Assembly: GCA_902791865.1 (NCBI GenBank)
Contig: CADAXK010000001.1
Location: forward strand, 1-64,000
Direction of reading: 5' to 3'
Source: an uncultured Bacteroidia bacterium
GTDB lineage: Bacteria; Bacteroidota; Bacteroidia; Bacteroidales; ML635J-15
Length of the DNA: 64,000 nucleotides
The position numbers and the translations under genes were made by a program. Positions 31,754 to 40,925 of the stretch are shown here, piece after piece. Under the pieces are notes generated by a model that saw only the letters and a list, made by a program, of their open reading frames with translations, had not been told where the DNA came from and searched no databases. The stretch's first letter is position 1. Each line of letters opens with the position of its first letter.

Positions 31754-33274
31754 ATGAACAAACTGCTTACAATAATTACAATGGCGCTGATAGCAATATC
31801 GGCGTTATTTTCATCATGCCGAAAGGATATTTTCACAAAAGATCCTGCCGACAAACTTCTGTTCTCTTCAGACACCGTTCAGTTTGATACCATTTTCACT
31901 GGAATCGGCAGCACAACCAAATACCTAATTGTAAAGAATCCAAACAAGAACAAGTCTATCAATATCGACCGCATATACCTTGGTAGAGGTTCTTCTTCAA
32001 AATACAGACTCAACATCGACGGCAAAACGACAGAAAAAGGCTTCCTCCTCGAAGATTATGCTCTAATGCCTGGCGATTCTATATTCATTTTCGTTGAAGT
32101 GACCATAAATCCAGGAGCCGACGATTTGGTGGAACAAGATTCTATAATATTCGAATCAAACGGAAACACTCAAGATGTAGACCTTGTGGCATTTGGGCAG
32201 AATGTAACACTTATCAATGGCAAAATGATAACGCATGACACAATATGGAGTGCCGACAAGCCTGTGCTTATATACAACTCGGCAATGATTGATACGCTTG
32301 TCACTGTTACCGTTATGCCAGGTGCGAAAGTTTATTTCCACAACAAGTCGAGCCTATTCGTAAAAGGAACTCTAAAATCGCTTGGCGAAATCGGCAACCG
32401 CGTAACTTTCACAGGAGACCGCCTCGAAGAATACTACCGCTACACTCCTGGACAATGGGGCGCATACCTGCAGGATGAAGTCGGCAATACTCGTGGGGTA
32501 TACGGTGGAATACACTTGCTTGCTGGCTCTCGCTACAACGAACTAAACAACACCGACATAACAAACGCCCTCATTGGAGTTCAGGTAGATTCTGTTGTTA
32601 CTGCAGATGCACCAACGTTGAAAATGAAGAATACCAATATCGAAAACTCCAAGATTGCCGGGCTATACGCACTTGGTGCACATGTCGAAGCCGAAAACTG
32701 CGTATTCGCCAATAGTTCACAATATACTGTTGCATGCTGGATCGGCGGTAAATATTCCTTCATACACTGCACAATGGCAAACTATTCTGTAGGCGTACGA
32801 CAAAACCCGCAACTTTCGCTAAACAACTACTATACCTACCGAGACGAAAACGGTAACACTCAGATTTCGTATCGCGACCTTACCGAAGCATATTTCGGCA
32901 ACTGCATAATATACGGTTACAACAAAAAAGAAGTCGGTTTCGATTTCATAAGCGGAGCCTCCGCCAATGTTATGTTCGACAACTGCCTAATCAGATACGA
33001 AAACAGCTCGGAACTAACCCAATCGGCTCCATCATCGTTCGTCGACAACATTTTCAACGAAGACCCTCAATTTGCATCTACGACAAAACCATACCTATAT
33101 AATATAGTAGAGGTGTCGGCAGCAAGGGACAGGGCAAAAGTTGCAATTTCGGAAACTATTCCACTTGACCATGAAGGCACAAACAGAATGACATTCGATG
33201 GCAAACCCGACATTGGAGCATACGAATATGTTCCAGAAGAAGAAACTGAATCGAAATTCTTTATATGGAAATGA
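31754..33274 (+). CDS. Beta-helix lipoprotein of unknown function
   Basis: A 506-residue lipoprotein; the signal ends in FSSC (about residue 22). The N-terminal part (DKLLFSSDTVQFDTIFTGIGSTTKYLIVKNPN) looks like an immunoglobulin-like Bacteroidota domain, and the rest is a right-handed parallel beta-helix (NTNIENSKIAGLYALGAHVE, NCVFANSSQY, FIHCTMANYS) with a PDIGAYEY end typical of such proteins. ATG 31,754 is preferred to the upstream TTG because the signal starts there. Its stop overlaps the next start (ATGA). Cell-surface glycan or polymer binding is possible; no catalytic residues can be assigned. Confidence 0.88.
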   Translation: MNKLLTIITMALIAISALFSSCRKDIFTKDPADKLLFSSDTVQFDTIFTGIGSTTKYLIVKNPNKNKSINIDRIYLGRGSSSKYRLNIDGKTTEKGFLLEDYALMPGDSIFIFVEVTINPGADDLVEQDSIIFESNGNTQDVDLVAFGQNVTLINGKMITHDTIWSADKPVLIYNSAMIDTLVTVTVMPGAKVYFHNKSSLFVKGTLKSLGEIGNRVTFTGDRLEEYYRYTPGQWGAYLQDEVGNTRGVYGGIHLLAGSRYNELNNTDITNALIGVQVDSVVTADAPTLKMKNTNIENSKIAGLYALGAHVEAENCVFANSSQYTVACWIGGKYSFIHCTMANYSVGVRQNPQLSLNNYYTYRDENGNTQISYRDLTEAYFGNCIIYGYNKKEVGFDFISGASANVMFDNCLIRYENSSELTQSAPSSFVDNIFNEDPQFASTTKPYLYNIVEVSAARDRAKVAISETIPLDHEGTNRMTFDGKPDIGAYEYVPEEETESKFFIWK

Positions 33275-34347
33275 AGAAGTTAGCCATAATCGCATCTGCC
33301 ATAACTATTGCAATGTTGTTTGCATTTTCGTGCAAGACAAGCAAGGACAGCGCAAGCGACAAGTTTAACGAACAGCTTGTCCGCGATTCGTACAGGATAA
33401 TGTTCTTCAATACCGAAAATCTTTTCGACACAATAGACAATCCCGACACACACGATGACGAGTTCACTCCGCAAGGAGCAAAATTCTGGACAGGCTACCG
33501 CTATAACACAAAACTTTCTAATCTGTCGAAAGTTATCATTGGTGCTGGCGGCTGGGAACTTCCACAGATAGTAGCACTCAGCGAGATAGAAAACCGCAAG
33601 GTTGTAGAAGACCTGATAAACAAGACACCACTACGCAACTCCGACTATCGCATAATCCACAAGGAATCGCCAGATGCCCGCGGAATAGATGTCGCTATGA
33701 TGTACAGGAAGAGATTCTTCTCCCCTATTTCCGAGAATTTCATTCCCGTGAAATATCCAGCAAATATTGGTAGCGGAACAACCCGCGACATTCTATATGT
33801 AAAAGGTACTACCAATCGCAACGACACCTTGCATATCTTTGTTAACCACTGGCCTTCACGCTGGGGCGGACAAATGGAAACCGAAGAAAAAAGAATTTTC
33901 GTGGCAGGAATCGTAAAGCACACTACCGATTCAATTTTCAAGACCAATAAGAACGCAAACATTGTTATCGTAGGCGACCTAAACGATTATCCAACCGACA
34001 AAAGCCTAATCCACGGACTAAAAACTGAGACCGAATTTGATAAAATCAAGAGCGACAAGCTATACAATCTTTCGTATTACTTACAGGAAGTCAAAAAGTT
34101 GGGAACGCACAAGTTTCATGGACAATGGGGAATACTCGACCAAGTGATAGTTTCGGGCGCACTGCTCGACACCACAAATACAATTCATACGACAAAGGAC
34201 GATGCCCACATATACAATCCCGACTTCATGCTAATGCCCGATGAAGGCTACACTGGCAAACAAGTGTTCCGCACCTATGTAGGCTACAAATACCAAGGCG
34301 GATACAGCGACCACCTCCCAACATACATTGATCTGAACTGGAAATAA
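33271..34347 (+). CDS. Endonuclease/exonuclease/phosphatase-family lipoprotein
   Basis: A 358-residue lipoprotein (lipobox AFSC, about residue 20) with an EEP (DNase I-like) fold: MFFNTENLFDTIDNP, VALSEIENRKV (catalytic Glu), FVNHWPSRWGGQ, VIVGDLNDYPTD (Asp, Asn) and the final YSDHLPTYI (Asp, His). The complete set implies an active Mg2+-dependent phosphodiesterase or phosphatase outside the cytoplasm, perhaps a nuclease for extracellular DNA. ATG 33,271 overlaps the previous stop by 4 bases (ATGA) and begins the signal MKKLAIIASAITIAM; the ATG two codons before is an alternative. Confidence 0.92.
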   Translation: MKKLAIIASAITIAMLFAFSCKTSKDSASDKFNEQLVRDSYRIMFFNTENLFDTIDNPDTHDDEFTPQGAKFWTGYRYNTKLSNLSKVIIGAGGWELPQIVALSEIENRKVVEDLINKTPLRNSDYRIIHKESPDARGIDVAMMYRKRFFSPISENFIPVKYPANIGSGTTRDILYVKGTTNRNDTLHIFVNHWPSRWGGQMETEEKRIFVAGIVKHTTDSIFKTNKNANIVIVGDLNDYPTDKSLIHGLKTETEFDKIKSDKLYNLSYYLQEVKKLGTHKFHGQWGILDQVIVSGALLDTTNTIHTTKDDAHIYNPDFMLMPDEGYTGKQVFRTYVGYKYQGGYSDHLPTYIDLNWK

Positions 34348-34882
34348 AAGGCTGAAGTGCTCAGACTCACAAAAACTGTATTCCTCGTCATTTCGGAAGC
34401 TAGTCGAAACACGCGATACGAAACGAGGAGCGTTGTGAAGACTGCTATCCGTAACGTTGCTTGCAACCTCGCGAAGCCTGCGAGCAATCTCCTTTGAAAT
34501 TACAGATTGGAGATTATTCGCCTTTGGCTCATGAGAAAGTTCCGCACAAGTGAACTCACACGACGCGTACCTTAGTCGGTTCGTTCTGCTTTACTTGCAA
34601 GCTTCGTGAGCTAAAGGTTGTGGAATAACGAAGAGAGGATTTAGCAAACACGAATCAAAAATATTGTGTAATCTGCAAATTCAACATCCTCCCCATACAA
34701 GATATTTTGCCACAGGCAAACCTCCCTTGTTGCAATTTGCATTTTATTTTCGTCCCTAATACAAAAATTTCGCCCCTCATTACACGACAAGACACCACAA
34801 TCGACAAGGCTTAGCCACATTTTTAACCACACGATTTTTACATCCTTTTTCTTTGCGACGATTTTTGAAAAAGGAAAAACGC
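34348..34882. repeat. Long non-coding gap with degenerate repeat element
   Basis: About 535 bp without a convincing gene. The segment 34,380-34,440 (gtcatttcggaagc ... CGCGATACGAAACGAGGAGCGTTGTGAAG) shares the block CGCGATACGAA...GAGCGTTGT and 'cgtacctta' with 52,385-52,515. These look like decayed copies of one dispersed element. The final 100 bp hold AT-rich sequence before the alcohol dehydrogenase gene. Confidence 0.45.
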
Positions 34883-36097
34883 ATGAACATTTTAAGAAAA
34901 ACTTGGTGCAGAACATATCAAGCTGCATTTCACATGGCACAACCTCTGCTACCATACAAAGATCCAATAGTAAAGGAAAGCATAAACGACATTCCTGAAA
35001 TTTTACACGCAAACAACATTGACAAGGTTATATTCGTAACCGACAAGGGACTTGTTGCCGCAGGACTTGCAAAACGCATTGAAGATGTGCTTACTTCTGC
35101 AAAAATAGACTTCACAACCTACTCCGACACAGTGCCAAATCCAACAATCGATAATGTTGAAACAGTGCGTAATATTTATTTACAAACAGGCGCACAAGGT
35201 TTTGTTTCACTCGGCGGCGGTTCGGCAATGGACTGTGCGAAGGCAGCAGCCGCACGCATAGCACGACCTAACAAACAGATTCCAAATATGCGTGGAATTC
35301 TGAAAGTTCACAAGAAATTGCCTATTATTGTTGCCATCCCGACAACAGCAGGAACTGGTAGCGAGGCCACCGTAACAACAGTAATTACCGACAGCAGAAA
35401 GAATTACAAATATCCCATTAGCGATTTCTGCCTAATTCCACCATACGCCATTCACGACTATACGCTCACAACTGGACTACCTCAAAAAATGACATCAACA
35501 ACAGGTATGGACGCACTTACGCACGCAGTAGAGGCTTACATAGGTCGTTCGCTAAACAAGAAGTCAGCCGCCAACGCAGAAGAGGCTACTAGACTGATAC
35601 ATAAGTATCTATATCGAGCATACGCCAATGGCGACGATGTAGAGGCCCGACAAAACATGCTTCGAGCATCATTCTGCGCCGGATTAGCATTCTCTATGAG
35701 CTATGTCGGTTACATACATGCTGTTGCACATTCGCTTGGGGGAAAATATGGAACACCACACGGCCTTGCCAACTCGGTGCTCATGCCAATTATTCTGCGC
35801 GAATACGGAGAATGTGTATATCCTAAATTGGCAAGATTGGCACGCAGATCAGGAGTTATTGCTGATGGTCGTAGCGACGAGGAAACCGCAAAACTTTTCA
35901 TCGATTGGATTCAGGAAATGAACGACAAAATGAATATTCCTCGCGTAATAGACAATATCCGAGATGAGGACATTCCCGAAATGGCCGACCATGCCGATGC
36001 AGAAGCAAACCCAACCTACCCTGTCCCAAAACTCATGGACAAAAAGGAACTGGAAAGATTGTATTATCTTGGAAAAACGGGAAATGCTGAAAATTAA
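34883..36097 (+). CDS. Iron-containing alcohol dehydrogenase
   Basis: A 404-residue group III (Fe) alcohol dehydrogenase. NAD binding is shown by FVSLGGGSAMDCAKAAA and IPTTAGTGSEATVTTV; the metal site by GMDALTHAVEAY (Asp, His), YVGYIHAVAHSLGGKYGTPHG (His residues). It interconverts an aldehyde or ketone and an alcohol. ATG 34,883 follows an AAGGAAA ribosome site; a TTG ten codons upstream is less likely. An aldehyde dehydrogenase gene follows 25 bp later, so the pair may handle one aldehyde in both directions. No microcompartment genes are present. Confidence 0.95.
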   Translation: MNILRKTWCRTYQAAFHMAQPLLPYKDPIVKESINDIPEILHANNIDKVIFVTDKGLVAAGLAKRIEDVLTSAKIDFTTYSDTVPNPTIDNVETVRNIYLQTGAQGFVSLGGGSAMDCAKAAAARIARPNKQIPNMRGILKVHKKLPIIVAIPTTAGTGSEATVTTVITDSRKNYKYPISDFCLIPPYAIHDYTLTTGLPQKMTSTTGMDALTHAVEAYIGRSLNKKSAANAEEATRLIHKYLYRAYANGDDVEARQNMLRASFCAGLAFSMSYVGYIHAVAHSLGGKYGTPHGLANSVLMPIILREYGECVYPKLARLARRSGVIADGRSDEETAKLFIDWIQEMNDKMNIPRVIDNIRDEDIPEMADHADAEANPTYPVPKLMDKKELERLYYLGKTGNAEN

Positions 36098-36098
36098 A

Positions 36099-36106
36099 TA
36101 ACTTTG
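36099..36106 (+). promoter_or_regulatory. -7 element before the aldehyde dehydrogenase
   Basis: TAACTTTG, 16 bp before ATG 36,123, between the two dehydrogenase genes. The second gene can probably be transcribed alone. Confidence 0.5.
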
Positions 36107-36122
36107 CAAAAAATATCACGAA

Positions 36123-37493
36123 ATGAACATTGAACAGACAGTTGAAGCACAGAGAAATTTCTTCTCAACAGGCAAGACATTCGACATAAAATATAGACTT
36201 GAAGCTCTTGACAAGCTGAAAAACGCAATAAAAAGGCACGAAACAGAACTACTAGATGCAATCAAGATGGACTTGGGCAAGTCGGCATCCGAATCGTACA
36301 TGTGCGAAGTCGGACTTACCCTCGCCGAGATAACGCATTTCAGGAAACACCTGCGCTCATGGGCTCGCACAAGGCGCAAATGCACACCGTTAACCAACTT
36401 CCACGCCAAGAGCATGATTGTGCAGGAACCATACGGAGTGGTGCTGATAATGTCACCATGGAACTATCCGGTACTGCTCACGCTTGAACCGCTCATCGGA
36501 GCAATAGCCGCAGGAAACTGCGCAGTAGTAAAGCCATCGGCATATTCGCCCGAAACATCAAGAATAATACATCAGCTGATTTCAGAAACCTTTGACACGC
36601 AATATGTTGCAGTAATCACTGGTGGACGATCCGAAAATGCAGACCTTTTGGAACAAAAATTCGATTACATATTCTTCACTGGTGGCGTAACCGTTGGAAA
36701 ACTTGTCATGGAGAAAGCATCAAAGCACTTAACTCCAGTAACGCTCGAACTCGGTGGCAAATCGCCATGCATAATCGACCATACAGCCAATCTGCGTATT
36801 GCAGCACGACGCATAACCTTCGGCAAATTCCTCAACTGCGGACAAACCTGCATTGCCCCCGACTATATACTTGTAGAAAAGTCTGTACACGATGAGTTTG
36901 TAAAACTTCTGAAAAAAGAAACCATAAAAATGTACGGTGAAGACATTTTCGCCAACAAGGATTACGGCAAGATGGTAAACCAGAAGCATTTCGATAGAGT
37001 TTCAGGATTGATAGCAAAAGAAAAAATAGTCTTTGGCGGTCGCCTAAAAGCCGAAACCTTGCAAATAGAGCCTACAATTCTCGACAATGTTACATCCGAT
37101 GATGCTGTTATGCAGGAAGAAATATTCGGTCCGGTACTACCAATAATTACCGTAACCGACACAAAAGAAGCCGCCGATTTCATCAGAAACAGACCAAAGC
37201 CATTGGCACTATACCTTTTCACTAGCGACAAGAAAGTCGAGAAGCATTTTCTGCGCGAAGTACCATTTGGAGGCGGCTGCGTAAACGATACAATCATACA
37301 TATAGCCACCACCAATTTGCCATTTGGCGGAGTTGGCAACAGCGGCATGGGCAGCTACCACGGCAAAAAGACGTTCGAGACATTCAGCCACGCAAAATCT
37401 GTGGTAAAGAAATACACATGGCTCGACATCACTATGCGCTACCAGCCGTACACCAATTGGAAAGACAAACTTATACGAATGTTCTTGAAATAA
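36123..37493 (+). CDS. Aldehyde dehydrogenase (NAD(P)+)
   Basis: A 456-residue class 3-like aldehyde dehydrogenase. It shows VVKPSAYSPETS (cofactor), VTLELGGKSPCI (general-base Glu), FLNCGQTCIAPDY (catalytic Cys) and LPFGGVGNSGMGSYHGKKTF at the C-terminus. The short N-terminus and a hydrophobic/basic tail (KDKLIRMFLK) resemble long-chain (fatty) aldehyde dehydrogenases. It oxidises an aldehyde to an acid. Placed after the Fe-alcohol dehydrogenase. Confidence 0.95.
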   Translation: MNIEQTVEAQRNFFSTGKTFDIKYRLEALDKLKNAIKRHETELLDAIKMDLGKSASESYMCEVGLTLAEITHFRKHLRSWARTRRKCTPLTNFHAKSMIVQEPYGVVLIMSPWNYPVLLTLEPLIGAIAAGNCAVVKPSAYSPETSRIIHQLISETFDTQYVAVITGGRSENADLLEQKFDYIFFTGGVTVGKLVMEKASKHLTPVTLELGGKSPCIIDHTANLRIAARRITFGKFLNCGQTCIAPDYILVEKSVHDEFVKLLKKETIKMYGEDIFANKDYGKMVNQKHFDRVSGLIAKEKIVFGGRLKAETLQIEPTILDNVTSDDAVMQEEIFGPVLPIITVTDTKEAADFIRNRPKPLALYLFTSDKKVEKHFLREVPFGGGCVNDTIIHIATTNLPFGGVGNSGMGSYHGKKTFETFSHAKSVVKKYTWLDITMRYQPYTNWKDKLIRMFLK

Positions 37494-37497
37494 AGCA

Positions 37498-37536
37498 AAA
37501 AAAATCCCCAATGCTTTCAAACATTGAGGATTTTAC
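37498..37536. terminator. Bidirectional terminator between aldehyde dehydrogenase and argS
   Basis: AAAATCCCCAATG, loop CTTTCAAA, CATTGAGGATTTT: a 13-bp stem with one C-A mismatch and A/T tracts on both sides, between convergent genes. Confidence 0.75.
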
Positions 37537-37553
37537 AATACTATATACTATAA

Positions 37554-39332
37554 TTACATTACTTCCGGGACTTCGATTCCTAGCAATTCCATGCCTTCCT
37601 TTATTGTTTTGGCAACTTGCTGCGACAAGCGCAGACGAAGCAGAATCACATTAGGATCATTTTCGTTGAGGATTGAATAGTCGTGGTAGAACTGGTTGAA
37701 CTCCTTGCACAAATTGTACACATAGTTAGCAACCTGTCCCGGGTCGAACTTCTTAGCAGACTCCTCGACAACCTTGCTGAACGAGCACAAGTTGGAAATT
37801 ATGCTTACCTCTTTGTCGAGAAGATGAACATCCTCGGAAATGCGCTTGGTAAGATTGATGTTCTGTTCTTTTGCCTTGCGCAAAATAGAGCAGATACGCG
37901 CGTGCGTGTATTGTATGAATGGTCCTGTATTTCCATTGAAATCGATGGATTCCTTAGGATTGAAAACCATCTGCTTCTTCGGGTCAACCTTGAGGATGAA
38001 ATACTTGAGAGCACCTATTGCAATCATTTCGATGATGCGGTTGCGTTCCGCTTCGCTCAAATCGCCAAGCTTGCCGTTTTCCTCAGATATTGCACGGGCG
38101 GTTTCAATCATGTCGGCAACAAGGTCATCGGCATCGACAACAGTACCTTCGCGCGACTTCATCTTGCCTTCTGGAAGTTCGACCATACCATACGAAAGAT
38201 GGAAAATCTTGTCGTAGTAGTCCTCGCCCAGACGCTGAACAACCTTCTTCAACACTGCAAAATGATAATCCTGCTCGTTTCCAACAACATATATGAGCTT
38301 ATCGGGATGATATTCGTCGAAACGCTGAGCTGCAGTACCTATATCCTGAGTCATATAAACTGTCGTTCCATCGCTACGTAGCAAAATTTTACGGTCGAGG
38401 CCTTCGTTTGTAAGGTCAATCCACACCGAAGTATCAGCATCGCGAACAAAAACGCCACGGTCTAGACCTTTCTGCACAATCGACTTTCCAAGCAGATAAG
38501 TCTGTGATTCGTAATATATTCTATCGAACGAAATGCCTATTTTCTTGTAAGTCTCATCGAAACCTGCATACACCCACTCGTTCATCATCTTCCAAACGCT
38601 GCGGACTTCCTCATCGCCAGCCTCCCACTTCTGAAGCATTTCACGAGTTTCGGCCATGAGTGCAGATTTTTTCTCGGCTTCCTCGTCGCTAAGTCCAGTT
38701 GCTTTCAAAGCAGCGATTTCTTCCTTATACTTGTTGCTAAACAACACATAGAAGTCGCCCACCAGCTTATCGCCCTTCTTGCCAGCCGATTCGGGAGTAA
38801 TGCCGTTGCCCCACTTTAACCACGCAATCATCGACTTGCAAATATGGATTCCCCTATCGTTCACAAGGTTAACCTTCATAACATTATTTCCAGCAGCCTT
38901 TATGATGCGCGACACAGAATCACCGAGGAAATTATTACGCAAATGTCCAAGATGCAAGGGCTTGTTGGTGTTTGGCGATGAAAATTCAACCATTATCAAC
39001 GGCTTCTTGGAAGTGTCCTTCTTTTTAGCCGGAGCTGAAAGATTGTTCAGTCGCTTCAACCAATACTCGTGTGTCATTGTTATATTCAAGAAACCCTGAA
39101 TCACATTGTATGAATCAATGTCCTCGCAACGCGCCTTCAACGAAACGCCAATTTCCTTGGCCGTATCCATAGGACTCTTCTTGCTGTACTTCGTAAACGG
39201 GAAAACCACAACCGTGAAATCACCGTCGATTCCTGGCTTTGTTCTTTCCAATGATATTGTTACAGACTTTAAATCAACAACATACAAGTCAGACAATACC
39301 TCTCCGATATACCTTACTATATCCTTCTCCAT
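37554..39332 (-). CDS. argS: Arginine--tRNA ligase
   Basis: A 592-residue class I synthetase. The N-terminal Add-1 domain (about 1-110) precedes VEFSSPNTNKPLHLGHLRNN, the HIGH-type motif; LPEGKMKSREGTVV stands in the KMSK position, and the C-terminal DALR anticodon-binding domain (HARICSILRKA onward) is complete. It charges tRNA-Arg and, as in its family, probably needs the tRNA for activation. Downstream on the opposite strand is the aldehyde dehydrogenase. Confidence 0.98.
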   Translation of the reverse strand: MEKDIVRYIGEVLSDLYVVDLKSVTISLERTKPGIDGDFTVVVFPFTKYSKKSPMDTAKEIGVSLKARCEDIDSYNVIQGFLNITMTHEYWLKRLNNLSAPAKKKDTSKKPLIMVEFSSPNTNKPLHLGHLRNNFLGDSVSRIIKAAGNNVMKVNLVNDRGIHICKSMIAWLKWGNGITPESAGKKGDKLVGDFYVLFSNKYKEEIAALKATGLSDEEAEKKSALMAETREMLQKWEAGDEEVRSVWKMMNEWVYAGFDETYKKIGISFDRIYYESQTYLLGKSIVQKGLDRGVFVRDADTSVWIDLTNEGLDRKILLRSDGTTVYMTQDIGTAAQRFDEYHPDKLIYVVGNEQDYHFAVLKKVVQRLGEDYYDKIFHLSYGMVELPEGKMKSREGTVVDADDLVADMIETARAISEENGKLGDLSEAERNRIIEMIAIGALKYFILKVDPKKQMVFNPKESIDFNGNTGPFIQYTHARICSILRKAKEQNINLTKRISEDVHLLDKEVSIISNLCSFSKVVEESAKKFDPGQVANYVYNLCKEFNQFYHDYSILNENDPNVILLRLRLSQQVAKTIKEGMELLGIEVPEVM

Positions 39333-39377
39333 AACTCAATATTCTCGGTCGCGAAAATAATTATAAGTATCCAAATT

Positions 39378-40025
39378 TCAACCAATGTTAGTATTTTGTT
39401 GATAAAACGCACAATATGCTGATATTCCGCATGATGTACACTTGGGTGAGCGTGCCGTGCAAACATACCGACCATGCAGTATCAGATAGTGGTGAGCATC
39501 GGGAATATCGGCCTTGGGAATGTATTTTACCAGTTGCTTTTCGGTCTGGAGTACATTCTTAGCATTGGTCGTCAACCCTATACGAGCCGACACCCTGAAA
39601 ACATGCGTATCTACGGGCATTTCGGGGCGATTGAAAAGCACAGCCTGAACGACATGGGCAGTCTTGCGACCTACGCCTGGCAGTTTCTGCAACAATTTGT
39701 CGTCGTCGGGAACTTCGCCGCCATAGTTTTCGGCTACAATTTTTGCAGTTTCGAGCAAGTGTTTTGCCTTGGCATTGGGATAGGTTACAGATTTCACATA
39801 CGAAAGAATCTCCTCCTCGCTTGCCTTGCTCATCGACTGCGCATCCGGATATGCTTCAAACAAAGCTGGCGTTATCATGTTCACGCGCTTGTCGGTACAC
39901 TGTGCCGACAGCATCACCGCCACTAGCAGCTGGAACGGATTGCCATAATGCAATTCCGTCTCCACTTTGCCCATATTCTGCTTGAACCATGCAAGAACCT
40001 TCTCGTATCTTTCTTTTTTAGTCAT
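39378..40025 (-). CDS. nth: Endonuclease III
   Basis: A 215-residue DNA glycosylase/AP lyase. The helix-hairpin-helix LPGVGRKTAHVV supplies the catalytic Lys, the Asp is in VDTHVFRVSARIGL, and the [4Fe-4S] cluster ligands are C-x6-C-x2-C-x5-C at the C-terminus (CTARSPKCTSCGISAYC). It removes oxidised pyrimidines. The start is MTKKERYEK at 40,025 (ATG); the TTG two codons earlier is not needed. Single gene, 46 bp before argS on the same strand. Confidence 0.97.
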   Translation of the reverse strand: MTKKERYEKVLAWFKQNMGKVETELHYGNPFQLLVAVMLSAQCTDKRVNMITPALFEAYPDAQSMSKASEEEILSYVKSVTYPNAKAKHLLETAKIVAENYGGEVPDDDKLLQKLPGVGRKTAHVVQAVLFNRPEMPVDTHVFRVSARIGLTTNAKNVLQTEKQLVKYIPKADIPDAHHYLILHGRYVCTARSPKCTSCGISAYCAFYQQNTNIG

Positions 40026-40039
40026 AAACAATTATATTT

Positions 40040-40275
40040 TCTTTAATGCACTGTTGTCTGGATTTGTAATCCAGACAAATTGAATATAAGGATTTGCAAT
40101 CCGTCCAATGTTTCCTTTCTCGCATTACAAATGCTTATACTCTTTTCTTTCGGATTACAAATCCGAAAGAACACAAGTAATTTCTTTAATGCACTGTTGT
40201 CTGGATTTGCAACCTTTAGCTCGCTGCCCAAAGCAGCAATCCAAACATCTTGAATATAAGGATTTGCAATCCGCC
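40040..40275. repeat. REP-like repeat cluster, downstream side of the RAYT gene
   Basis: A perfect 11-bp stem with TGT loop (TTGTCTGGATT / AATCCAGACAA, 40,054-40,078) is followed by TTGAATATAAGGATTTGCAATCCG. This unit recurs at 40,181-40,274, where 'acctttagctcgctgcccaaagcag' replaces its middle. Between them lies a second type, cGCATTACAAATGC...TTCGGATTACAAATCCGAA (40,121-40,172), which recurs at 40,851-40,902 on the other side of the transposase gene. Confidence 0.8.
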
Positions 40276-40293
40276 TATAATTACACAATTCGG

Positions 40294-40836
40294 TCATTTC
40301 TCCACAATCACATCCAACAATCCCTTTATACCTGCATAATCACGCGCAGAACTATAAAGATAATCTTCAGGTTTCTCAACAATCTCGCTCACGACAGGAT
40401 TATTGTGTATGTAATCTAGTTTTTGCAAGTAAAAATCGTAAGAGTAAAGCGTCTCAATATAACAGCCATCCTGCCAAAACTTGAAATTCTTTATTTTCCT
40501 ATCGTTATTACCTACAAACCAAAATCTATCCATCATCCAATCTTTCCTACTTTCACGAACATTATCATTAACAGCCTCAACAATCTTTTTGCTTGTGTAT
40601 TTCTTGAAATCACGCAATATATCGGAAATGTTAGCTTCTTCATTTCTTGTTCCGACAATCATGTGAAGATGATTTGTCATCAACACCCAAGCATAAATAT
40701 CGAGTCCTTTACTCTCCTGACAATAAGCAAGTGAATCCAAAATAATGTGCTTATATTCGGGACGAGTAAAGACATCAACCCAATCGACTACGGTAGATGT
40801 TGTAAAATACAGGTCTTTAGTTAGAGATGCATGCAT
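40294..40836 (-). CDS. REP-associated tyrosine transposase (RAYT, Y1 family)
   Basis: A 180-residue single-strand DNA transposase of the Y1_Tnp/IS200-like family. The HUH motif is TNHLHMIVG (His56, His58) and the nucleophile Tyr142 is in DYIHNNPV; YSSARDYAG is the typical end of RAYT proteins. It is flanked on both sides by palindromic REP-like units, as RAYT genes are. RAYTs are thought to move or copy REP sequences while staying single-copy themselves. The gene is intact; it sits between nth and trxB. Confidence 0.93.
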   Translation of the reverse strand: MHASLTKDLYFTTSTVVDWVDVFTRPEYKHIILDSLAYCQESKGLDIYAWVLMTNHLHMIVGTRNEEANISDILRDFKKYTSKKIVEAVNDNVRESRKDWMMDRFWFVGNNDRKIKNFKFWQDGCYIETLYSYDFYLQKLDYIHNNPVVSEIVEKPEDYLYSSARDYAGIKGLLDVIVEK

Positions 40837-40850
40837 GGTTATATTTTTAG

Positions 40851-40902
40851 CGCATTACAAATGCTAATATTCAATTCATTCGGATTGCAAATCCGAATGA
40901 AC
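40851..40902. repeat. REP-like unit, upstream side of the RAYT gene
   Basis: cGCATTACAAATGC, a 15-bp spacer, then TTCGGATTGCAAATCCGAA, a direct repeat of 40,121-40,172 with few changes. Confidence 0.8.
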
Positions 40903-40925
40903 AAATGAATACAACATTATATTTT

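Noticed and set aside
34883-37493. Alcohol and aldehyde dehydrogenases as part of a bacterial microcompartment
   Set aside because: No shell-protein genes or encapsulation signals are nearby.
40040-40275. tRNA-like or riboswitch structure
   Set aside because: The palindromes recur on the other side of the transposase gene and match the REP/RAYT pattern; no acceptor stem or T-loop was seen.
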